Below are positions 16,587-22,900 of a stretch of DNA of 37,429 bases, one piece after another. The translations under genes were made by a program, and so were the position numbers. Below the pieces are notes generated by a model. That model saw nothing but the letters and a program-made list of their open reading frames with translations, was not told the DNA's origin and did not search any database. Where the stretch lies: contig JANQQF010000176.1 of assembly GCA_028285035.1 (NCBI GenBank), positions 1 through 37,429 on the forward strand, given 5' to 3'. The stretch comes from Phycisphaerae bacterium (GTDB taxonomy: Bacteria; Chloroflexota; Anaerolineae; 4572-78; J111). Each line of letters begins with the position of its first letter. The first letter of the stretch is position 1.

Positions 16587-16625
16587 AAGATTGAGAAAGG
16601 GGTGTTAGACTCCTCTCTCAATCTT
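16587..16625. repeat. Hairpin/inverted repeat between psuG and the regulator
   Basis: AAGATTGAGA (16587-16596) and TCTCAATCTT (16616-16625) are perfect 10-bp arms, and the inner AGGGGT/ACTCCT can extend the stem with a G-U pair. Lying just after the psuG stop, this could attenuate read-through or be an autoregulatory operator. Confidence 0.7.
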
Positions 16626-16635
16626 GATTGATGGG

Positions 16636-17562
16636 TTATGCGATTGACATAGCCTTACGCTGCTCACTCAAGCTCACTGCAATTTGAGCCGTGAGTTTGG
16701 CATTGTTCGCTAAAAGTGCTTTATTCGCCTGCTTACTTTGCCCTTTAGAAAGGGTATTGACTCGATCTAATAGATAAGGTGTGACCGCCTTACTCGTGAT
16801 TCCCTCTGCTTCCGCCTCTTCTACAGCCTGTTGAATAACAGCCTCGGCTTGCTCTGTTGGCCAAGCTTGATCGTCTGGTACCGGATTAGTAATTAATATG
16901 CCCATCTTTAACCCCATCTGATCCCGTGCTTGAATCATTGCGGCGATTTCGGAGGTTGTATCGAGGCGCATATCAAGCGGTAAATTGCTGGTTCGTGAAT
17001 AAAAGGCAGGTAGATAATCTGTTTGATACCCAACGACGGGCACCCCTTGCGTTTCTAGAGTCTCCAAAGTTGCGGGTAAATCTAAAATAGCCTTCGCCCC
17101 GGCACAGACGACTGTGATAGGGATGCTAGCCAAGGCTAGTAAATCAGCTGATGTATCAAAAGGTGCTCCCCGATGCACCCCTCCAATGCCACCTGTTGCA
17201 AACAAACCAATACCAGCCTGATGGGCGATCAGCATTGTTGCGGCCACCGTGGTCGAACCGTAAGCTTGCCGGGCCACGACATAAGGAAGGTCCCGCACAG
17301 AACATTTTCGCACATCATTTGTTGTTGCTAACGTTTCAATTTGCTCTTTAGACAGACCAATGGTGATCTCACCCGCTAAAATGGCGATAGTGGCCGGAAT
17401 TGCTCCTTCCGCTCGAACGATCGCCTCCATTGCCAAAGCCGTTTCAATATTATCGGGATGAGAAAAACCGTGGGTAATAAGCGTTGACTCAAGGGCAACG
17501 ACTGGTTTATCTGTATCAATCGCCTCTTTAACTTCTGGATGAATTTTCATATGTTGAAACAT
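16636..17562 (-). CDS. psuG: Pseudouridine-5'-phosphate glycosidase
   Basis: Cleaves the C-C glycosidic bond of pseudouridine 5'-phosphate to uracil and ribose-5-phosphate in pseudouridine salvage. Family features seen: PVVALESTLITHGFSHPDN at the N-terminus, GEITIGLS, SVRDLPYVVARQAYGSTTVA, FATGGIGGVHRGA, VVCAGAKAILDLPATLETLE and a C-terminal PYLLDRV. At 308 residues it has usual length. GAGGAATTT before the ATG is a good ribosome-binding site. The kinase partner psuK is absent from the window. The downstream MurR/RpiR regulator and upstream direct repeats suggest substrate-controlled expression. Confidence 0.95.
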   Translation of the reverse strand: MFQHMKIHPEVKEAIDTDKPVVALESTLITHGFSHPDNIETALAMEAIVRAEGAIPATIAILAGEITIGLSKEQIETLATTNDVRKCSVRDLPYVVARQAYGSTTVAATMLIAHQAGIGLFATGGIGGVHRGAPFDTSADLLALASIPITVVCAGAKAILDLPATLETLETQGVPVVGYQTDYLPAFYSRTSNLPLDMRLDTTSEIAAMIQARDQMGLKMGILITNPVPDDQAWPTEQAEAVIQQAVEEAEAEGITSKAVTPYLLDRVNTLSKGQSKQANKALLANNAKLTAQIAVSLSEQRKAMSIA

Positions 17563-17594
17563 AAATTCCTCTTTGTATGGTTATAATTGATTTG

Positions 17595-17623
17595 AGTATA
17601 AGTTAGATTTAATAAAATGTTGT
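17595..17623 (-). promoter_or_regulatory. Candidate psuG promoter
   Basis: TATACT on the minus strand (17595-17600) lies 33 bp before the ATG. The 17-bp-spaced -35 position (17618-17623) reads ACAACA, a poor match, and falls inside one of the 12-bp direct repeats, which fits regulator-dependent control. Confidence 0.45.
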
Positions 17624-17658
17624 ATTATTACGTTAAAGTTATTGCTAATGTTGTATTA
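17616..17658. promoter_or_regulatory. Tandem 12-bp direct repeats upstream of psuG (candidate operator)
   Basis: AATGTTGTATTA occurs at 17616-17627 and 17647-17658, offset 31 bp or three helical turns, with the proximal copy on the -35 position. This is a plausible binding site pair for the neighbouring MurR/RpiR regulator. Confidence 0.5.
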
Positions 17659-17766
17659 CTGCATCAGTATATCTACGTCTTTCAATCTTGTCAATTACCA
17701 TTTTTTGAAGAATTAATCCTCAGAAAGCTCAAATTCGCTTTATATTCAAACTTTTTTAAAATTCGT

Positions 17767-17794
17767 TGCAACTTTTGAAAACATCTCGCGTATA
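17767..17794 (+). promoter_or_regulatory. Candidate ECF-type promoter of the sigma/anti-sigma genes
   Basis: TGCAAC (17767-17772), exactly 16 bp, then CGTATA (17789-17794). This matches the TGAAAC-N16-CGTA layout of SigW-like ECF promoters with one change in the -35 element, and lies directly upstream of an ECF sigma gene, suggesting autoregulation. Confidence 0.55.
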
Positions 17795-17842
17795 GCTTTT
17801 TGAGTTCAGAAATAATCACAGTATTAGTTGATTGATGGTGAG

Positions 17843-18496
17843 ATGTATTCATTAACTTTAGGTCAAAAAATTCTAATGACACCGTCTGCAGTAGAGGAAC
17901 CAACTCAAATAAAGCGGGTGCCGATGCAACCACAAGCTGAAGCTCAACTTGAAGTTCAAGCGCAAGAGCAAGTCTGGGCGCAAGCAGCGCAGCAGGGTGA
18001 CCAATCGGCGTTTATGAATATTGTAGAGGCGTATCAGCGACCGGTTTACAATTTATGTTATCGGATGTTGCAAGATAGCAATGAGGCCGAGGATGCGGCT
18101 CAGGAAACATTCTTGCGGGCGTACACAAAGCTCAAAAGCTATCAGTCCAGTCGAAAGTTTTCTTCGTGGCTCTTTTCGATTGCGTCGCATCACTGTATCG
18201 ATAAGCTACGTCGCCGCAAGCATCAAACGGTATCGTGGGATGACTTGCCACCATGGCAGGGCGTTGCGGCTAAAGAACCGGAGCCAGAAGCGGCGGCTTT
18301 GGCTGGTGAGGCGCGAGACGCAGTCCATGTTATGCTGGACTCACTAGCTCCAGATTATCGTGCGGCTGTGATCTTACGCTATTGGCATGAGATGTCTTAT
18401 GATGAAATTGCTGAAATGCTGGATACTAGTGTAAGTGCCATTAAAAGCCGACTATTCCGGGCTAAACAAATGATGGGCAAAATGATAACACAATAG
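17843..18496 (+). CDS. ECF sigma-70 family RNA polymerase sigma factor
   Basis: Region 2 spans about residues 50-120 (FMNIVEAYQRPVYNLCYRML, EDAAQETFLRAY and FSSWLFSIASHHCIDKLRRRK). Region 4 spans about 150-215 (LDSLAPDYRAAVILRY, MSYDEIAEMLD, AIKSRLFRAKQ). There is no region 3, so it is an ECF sigma. The N-terminal 45 residues before region 2 are Gln/Glu/Ala-rich and probably disordered. The start is uncertain: TTG 17828, ATG 17843 and ATG 17876 are all in frame. It is followed after 21 bp by a zinc anti-sigma factor and then a cell-envelope protein, implying an envelope-stress regulon. Confidence 0.93.
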   Translation: MYSLTLGQKILMTPSAVEEPTQIKRVPMQPQAEAQLEVQAQEQVWAQAAQQGDQSAFMNIVEAYQRPVYNLCYRMLQDSNEAEDAAQETFLRAYTKLKSYQSSRKFSSWLFSIASHHCIDKLRRRKHQTVSWDDLPPWQGVAAKEPEPEAAALAGEARDAVHVMLDSLAPDYRAAVILRYWHEMSYDEIAEMLDTSVSAIKSRLFRAKQMMGKMITQ

Positions 18497-18517
18497 ATCC
18501 AATGTTGGAGATGATCT

Positions 18518-19093
18518 ATGGAACACACAAAATTTATTGAACAAATTTCTTTATGGCTAGATGATGAACTCCCAGTGAGTGAAATTGATGAGCTGCACAC
18601 TCACCTTCGTACCTGTTCAGCCTGTACCCAAACTTATCGTGAGATGAAGCAGGCAGATTTATTTTTGCGTCAGGCAGCCACAGTTTTTATCGAGCCTGCA
18701 GTCGGATTTGTCAGTCGTTTCGAAGCGCGATTGGCGGCCCATCGTCCGCGTAAGGCTTGGTATAGCTGGCTCGCTTATCTTGGGCTATTTCTGGGAAGCT
18801 TTAGCATTTTGACCGTTAGCCTGCTCATTGGTGGTTTGGCTTTGCTGACACTGTGGGCAACTGTGATTGATGGGCAATTCACCTACTACTGGCTCGGTGT
18901 AATCGGCGGTTTCGTTAATCAGGCTCGGGTTATTCTGGGCCTAGGGAATATTTTGTTGGGAGCAGCCGTCGATTTCCTAAGGCTCCCCATTGTTTGGCTA
19001 TCACTCCCAACAACAATTGGTTTAGGGTGGTTGTGGACAAAACTAATGCGATCCCAGCAATCTCAGTTGAGAACAACAAGTTTCAGCTTTTAG
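18518..19093 (+). CDS. Zinc-binding anti-sigma factor, membrane protein (191 aa)
   Basis: An N-terminal cytosolic anti-sigma domain carries the ZAS motif HLRTCSAC (Hx3Cx2C). This is followed by hydrophobic segments at about residues 83-112, 120-142 and 150-172, so it is anchored in the membrane. Proteins of this kind sequester the cognate ECF sigma factor, encoded immediately upstream, until an envelope or redox signal releases it. GGAG eight bases before the ATG supports the start. Pairing with the sigma gene is from context and family knowledge. Confidence 0.88.
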   Translation: MEHTKFIEQISLWLDDELPVSEIDELHTHLRTCSACTQTYREMKQADLFLRQAATVFIEPAVGFVSRFEARLAAHRPRKAWYSWLAYLGLFLGSFSILTVSLLIGGLALLTLWATVIDGQFTYYWLGVIGGFVNQARVILGLGNILLGAAVDFLRLPIVWLSLPTTIGLGWLWTKLMRSQQSQLRTTSFSF

Positions 19094-19222
19094 AAGTGTA
19101 TTACCAACCCAGTCATGACTTTCTAAACGTTGCGCAATGATCTATGTAACAAGAAATTTAGTTTAGTTATTTACATTCGAGGCAGTCGGTATTGTTGAAA
19201 ATGTATTTTGGAGCGATTTATC

Positions 19223-20476
19223 ATGAAACGAATTAAACGATTATCTATCTTTACCTTATTTATAGTGTTAGCTGTCCTATTGACAGCTTGTAGCGGAGAT
19301 GGTGTGATTATGGGTAGTAATCACACACTGGGTGAGAATGAAGTTGTAGAGGATGATTTGACGGTGTTTGGGGGGAATGTCACCATTCCCGAGACAGCTA
19401 AGGTTGAAGGTGATTTGGTTGTCATGGGTGGAAACGTCGCTGTCCATGGAACAATCGAAGGTGATGTTGCTACATTTGGTGGCAATGTGAATCTGAAGTC
19501 AACGGCACAGGTTGATGGGGATATCGTTACAGTGGGTGGTAATGTCAACCGTGAGGAAGGTGCTACAGTTGAGGGAGACACCGAAACGGTTAATAGTTTT
19601 GGTGAAACTGGAACGGCGAATAATGATACAAGCGATGATGACGACGATGACAATGGCCGTGAGGCAGCTTTTTCTGGTTCACACCGAGGTTCAGCCGGAT
19701 TTGGGGGCTGGTTCTTCTATTTGGTCACAGATACCATCCAGCAGATTGTCTTGCTCTTCGGTTTGGGCCTCATTGCCTGGCTAGTGGCCGCTTTTCTACC
19801 TGAGCAGATGTACAACGTGGGTCAAACAGTGAGCGACTCAACTCCCCTAAGTTTTGGGATGGGCGTATTAACGGCAATCTTGGCAGGTGTCCTGTTTATT
19901 CCAATGGTGTTGCTCATCGCAACGATTTGTCTGGCGATCATCCCCTTTGCCTTTTATCTTCTGCTTGGGGTTGGAGCCTTGCTTGGCTGGATAGTTATCG
20001 GACAATTGATTGGTGAGCGACTGCTGACGAGTTTGGACCGCCCCTTACCAAGTTTGGTTATGTCGAGTATTGTCGGTGTCCTCGTTCTGACGATACTTAC
20101 GAGAATGCCAGTGATCAGTGTTATTCCATTGATTGGGGGAGTCTTCTGGTTTGTTGGTTGGCTGGTTGGGGTGTTGGTAATGTTGACTGGCCTTGGTGCA
20201 GTTGTATTGACTCGCTTCGGTACCCGTCCTTACGTTCCAGGATCGTTACCGCTTGGTGGCAATGGCGGCTCATACTCACCCCCACCTTCAACCCCACCAT
20301 CATCAATGATGGATCCAACCGATTTTGATCGAGAAGCCCGGGCTGATGCTGAATTGAAGGCTAAAATCAAGGCGGCTTTGGCTGAGGCAGATGAGCCAAA
20401 AGATGAGCCAGATCCTGAGCCGGAGGACAAGCCTAGCCCTGAGGCAGATGAGCCAAAGCCAGATAAATCTGAATAA
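19223..20476 (+). CDS. Bactofilin/adhesin-repeat-like membrane lipoprotein (417 aa)
   Basis: The start MKRIKRLSIF with lipobox LLTAC (C23) predicts lipidation. Residues 40-135 contain four or five short repeats of the type V.GDLVV.GGNV, a right-handed beta-solenoid pattern like polymer-forming bactofilin-type proteins. An Asp-rich linker (DDDDDDN) follows, then several membrane segments between about 165 and 335 and an acidic Pro/Glu/Lys tail. Together with the ECF sigma and anti-sigma genes upstream, it may be an envelope-stress output protein; this is inference. A TTG at 19208 would add five residues; GGAG nine bases before the ATG supports 19223. Confidence 0.82.
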   Translation: MKRIKRLSIFTLFIVLAVLLTACSGDGVIMGSNHTLGENEVVEDDLTVFGGNVTIPETAKVEGDLVVMGGNVAVHGTIEGDVATFGGNVNLKSTAQVDGDIVTVGGNVNREEGATVEGDTETVNSFGETGTANNDTSDDDDDDNGREAAFSGSHRGSAGFGGWFFYLVTDTIQQIVLLFGLGLIAWLVAAFLPEQMYNVGQTVSDSTPLSFGMGVLTAILAGVLFIPMVLLIATICLAIIPFAFYLLLGVGALLGWIVIGQLIGERLLTSLDRPLPSLVMSSIVGVLVLTILTRMPVISVIPLIGGVFWFVGWLVGVLVMLTGLGAVVLTRFGTRPYVPGSLPLGGNGGSYSPPPSTPPSSMMDPTDFDREARADAELKAKIKAALAEADEPKDEPDPEPEDKPSPEADEPKPDKSE

Positions 20477-20497
20477 TAGTGAAGTTTCAATAGAAAC

Positions 20498-20532
20498 AAG
20501 GGGCTGAAGATTAATCACTTCAGCCCCTTTTT
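20498..20532 (+). terminator. Intrinsic terminator of the sigma/anti-sigma/lipoprotein unit
   Basis: AAGGGGCTGAAG (20498-20509) and CTTCAGCCCCTT (20518-20529) form a perfect 12-bp stem with an 8-nt loop, followed by T residues. It may also act on the convergent strand. Confidence 0.92.
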
Positions 20533-20542
20533 GGTTGGGCCG

Positions 20543-20562
20543 GGGGCATAGATTGATGCCCC
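20543..20562. repeat. Short hairpin GGGGCAT/ATGCCCC
   Basis: GGGGCAT (20543-20549) and ATGCCCC (20556-20562) with a 6-nt loop lie just downstream of the minus-strand monooxygenase-fold gene. This may contribute to termination there or be an interspersed repeat unit. Confidence 0.5.
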
Positions 20563-20569
20563 TACATAA

Positions 20570-20869
20570 CTACAAATCTGACATCGAACTGACCATATAC
20601 TTTTTGATATTCGGCTTACCCGCCAAATATTTCGGTAACTGCGGCTGGAACTCAGCCATATGTTCCGTTTTGAAATGAGCGGCTAATGCCGCCTCACTCT
20701 CCCAAACCTCGAAGACTAAAAATGTGCTAGGGTTAGATAAATCTGAATAGAACTGATAGGTAATACAACCCTCTTCCGCTTGAGTTGCTGCTGACACTTT
20801 GTTGGTGAGTTGCTTTGCTTCTTCGACTAATTCCGGCTTGATTTCCACTGTACCTGCTACGATGACCAT
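20570..20869 (-). CDS. Antibiotic-biosynthesis-monooxygenase (ABM) fold protein
   Basis: A 99-residue ferredoxin-like dimeric alpha+beta barrel protein of the YgiN/ABM type. Features are MVIVAGTVEIKPE at the start, EEGCITYQFYSD, FLVFEVWESEAALAAHFKTEHM, and the C-terminal strand. Members include quinol monooxygenases and small oxidation or stress proteins. AAAGGAG seven bases before the ATG at 20869 supports this start over a longer frame from 20899. It is the last gene of the TetR-led unit, 44 bp after the reductase gene. The substrate is unknown. Confidence 0.88.
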   Translation of the reverse strand: MVIVAGTVEIKPELVEEAKQLTNKVSAATQAEEGCITYQFYSDLSNPSTFLVFEVWESEAALAAHFKTEHMAEFQPQLPKYLAGKPNIKKYMVSSMSDL

Positions 20870-20913
20870 AGTTATTCTCCTTTTGTAGGTATTTCTCATT
20901 TTTCAATGCATCG

Positions 20914-21966
20914 TTATACATCTACTAACATAACGCCTTCAATGCCCAGAACTAAGTCAACCCCATAGGCTTGGGCTGGGGTTTGAAAGCCGATTGCCAC
21001 CTCGCCATCAAGGATATGCTGGATGACTGTGAGGGCTGTATAGGCGGTAAATAGATAGGCTTCAGGGCCGCTCAATCGAGCGATTGCTGTTTGCCCCTGT
21101 GAATTGCTCACCTCACCCCAGACTCGGGTCAACCCATTGGCCAACGCTTCATCGCTGGGACCGACAGGGAGGCGTTTTAATAACATGTGGAGTAAGCTTT
21201 GAAATGGTCCCGAATTCCATAGCCAGCCAAGGTAATTGCTTGAACGCATCAAGCCAGGAACTGGGGCTGGAAATACGGTAAAGGCTTCGATATTTGGTAT
21301 ACCGGTACTGTAAAGGGCAGTTGAGACATCCCCGCGCCAGGGATTGGTGACAGCTTTAGTGGGGCCATTTCCTAAGTCAATGGTGCGCTGACGTTCGGCG
21401 GGTTGGGCTGGCTCAAAGACGCCATTTTTGCGAATGGCTCCGATCTTGTGTAAATCCTTGAATAGGGTTTGGGCCGTTCCCTGTGAAACACCACCCACAG
21501 CTTCAAAGGCCAAATTCAAATGTGTGGCATCGGGCAGCCGCTGTTTGAGGTGTAGTGCCAAGCAGTCGGTGGGGACAACGCCAAAGCCAACTCCAGGCAT
21601 TAGCATCACCCCAGCAGATGTGGCCTTCTCATCATATTGTTTCATCGCTTCAAACTCGGGGACCTCTCCAGCAATGTCGAGATAGTGTGTGCCTGTCCGA
21701 ATGCAACCCTCAGCTAATGGTTGAGCGGTACGTGCAAAGGGCCCAGCTGTATTTAAGACCACTGTAATGTCAGTCAGGGCCTCATCTATCGCTTGGGTAT
21801 CATCTAGATTGAACGTGCGATAATCAACACCCCACGCTTCAGCTTGAGCAGCTAACTTGGTTGCATTTCGGCCAGCAATGATAGGGCGCAGGCCCTGAGC
21901 TAACGCTTGTTTAGTGATTAAGGCCCCTGTATATCCGGTTGTGCCATACACCAAGAAGTTTGTCAT
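20914..21966 (-). CDS. Saccharopine-dehydrogenase-like NAD(P)-binding reductase (350 aa)
   Basis: Rossmann-type oxidoreductase beginning MTNFLVYGTTGYTG, the GxxGxxG nucleotide-binding signature of saccharopine-dehydrogenase-like proteins (SCCPDH and mycobacterial trans-acting enoyl reductases). Also seen are VVLNTAGPFA and HYLDIAGEVPEFEAM, typical of this group, and a GVGFGVVPTDCLA segment. GGAGG four bases before the ATG at 21966 sets the start. It lies 20 bp after the tetR gene and before the ABM-fold gene, so it is a likely TetR target. A true lysine-pathway saccharopine role is unlikely from the sequence class; the substrate is unknown. Confidence 0.86.
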   Translation of the reverse strand: MTNFLVYGTTGYTGALITKQALAQGLRPIIAGRNATKLAAQAEAWGVDYRTFNLDDTQAIDEALTDITVVLNTAGPFARTAQPLAEGCIRTGTHYLDIAGEVPEFEAMKQYDEKATSAGVMLMPGVGFGVVPTDCLALHLKQRLPDATHLNLAFEAVGGVSQGTAQTLFKDLHKIGAIRKNGVFEPAQPAERQRTIDLGNGPTKAVTNPWRGDVSTALYSTGIPNIEAFTVFPAPVPGLMRSSNYLGWLWNSGPFQSLLHMLLKRLPVGPSDEALANGLTRVWGEVSNSQGQTAIARLSGPEAYLFTAYTALTVIQHILDGEVAIGFQTPAQAYGVDLVLGIEGVMLVDV

Positions 21967-21986
21967 AGCTCCTCCCATCTCTGCTA

Positions 21987-22649
21987 TCAATTTTTTGTTT
22001 GCTTTTGAATTAAGGCCATCAATATCGTAAAAAATTCGCCAGAAAAATCGATCTTAAGGACTCCCAAATCTGCCTCATTATCCAGAACTTGGTTGACAAT
22101 GGGAGCCGGTTCTGCCATATGTTTAAGACCGATAACCAAGGCGTGGGTATGTAAAAGTAGCCGAATCCCTTCCCCTGCTTCTAGATGAGGCAAACAAGCC
22201 TCTAATAACGGGCCAGTTGTAGAAACGCGCTGTAGTAACAGGCGCTTGAATGATGTGGCGGTGTCATAATCGATATTGTGTTCAAGAATAGTGTTTGAGA
22301 TGGAAATTAACTTGACTAAGATTTGATGTTTTTCGAGGGAGGTGACGATGAGGTGAGCGATATCTTCAACCTGATCAGGCTTTGGGGAATGCGCACGTTT
22401 TGCTAACTGTTGGTCAATCTCATCAAACCAGGCAGTGAAGGCCTGAGCTTGTAACGCCAGAAATAAGGCTTCCTTTGTTTTGAAATACAGATAAACTGTG
22501 CCTTTAGCAATACCTGATTGTTTGGCGACTTTTTCTATACTGATAGTGTCATAAGAGCTTTTCTTGAAGAGGCTAAGGGTGGTCTCTAGAATGGTTTGTC
22601 GCCGTTCTAATTTTTGATTTTCATTGATGGCCCGTCGTCGAATCGTCAT
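21987..22649 (-). CDS. TetR-family transcriptional regulator (220 aa)
   Basis: The N-terminal helix-turn-helix (RRQTILETTLSLFKKSSYD, then ISIEKVAKQSGIAKGTVYLYFKTKEALF) is a classic TetR DNA-binding domain, and the remaining alpha-helical part binds an unknown ligand. The frame could run up to a TTG at 22706, but that codon is inside the -35 box of the promoter, while GGAG-AAAAA-ATG supports a start at 22649. It is the first gene of a three-gene unit and probably represses its own operon through two palindromic sites at 22665-22698. Confidence 0.93.
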   Translation of the reverse strand: MTIRRRAINENQKLERRQTILETTLSLFKKSSYDTISIEKVAKQSGIAKGTVYLYFKTKEALFLALQAQAFTAWFDEIDQQLAKRAHSPKPDQVEDIAHLIVTSLEKHQILVKLISISNTILEHNIDYDTATSFKRLLLQRVSTTGPLLEACLPHLEAGEGIRLLLHTHALVIGLKHMAEPAPIVNQVLDNEADLGVLKIDFSGEFFTILMALIQKQTKN

Positions 22650-22664
22650 TTTTTCTCCTGTAAC

Positions 22665-22698
22665 TGACTGCGGGTCAATTGTAAATGACTTCAGGTCA
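22665..22698. promoter_or_regulatory. Two tandem palindromic TetR operators
   Basis: TGACTGCGGGTCA (22665-22677) and TGACTTCAGGTCA (22686-22698) share the palindrome TGAC-N5-GTCA, with centres 21 bp (two helical turns) apart. The distal copy lies within the promoter spacer and the proximal copy over the expected transcription start. Confidence 0.75.
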
Positions 22699-22706
22699 GT
22701 TGTCAA
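22678..22706 (-). promoter_or_regulatory. Promoter of the tetR operon
   Basis: On the minus strand, TTGACA (22701-22706), a 17-bp spacer and TACAAT (22678-22683). One operator fills the spacer. Confidence 0.8.
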
Positions 22707-22900
22707 ACTTAGCCTAACAACAAATCCACTAAAAAGTTTGAGTTGGGACGGAGTTTGTGCTATTATTCTTGTCTAGTTCACAGAGTGTATAAAGCTCGTA
22801 GAGTTTTAAGTGTTTATTCAGTGGTTGTAGGGATGAAACTAACCTTAACTCTATAACCTCTAAAAACCGATAAACTCTAAAACTAAACAGGACAAAAACG

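Noticed and set aside
19094..19207. Second ECF promoter before the bactofilin-like gene
   Set aside because: TGTAAC followed by 16 bp is present, but the -10 position reads TTATTT, so the match is not convincing.
22650..22706. N-terminal extension of the TetR regulator
   Set aside because: Its TTG start overlaps the -35 box, and the extension spans the operators.
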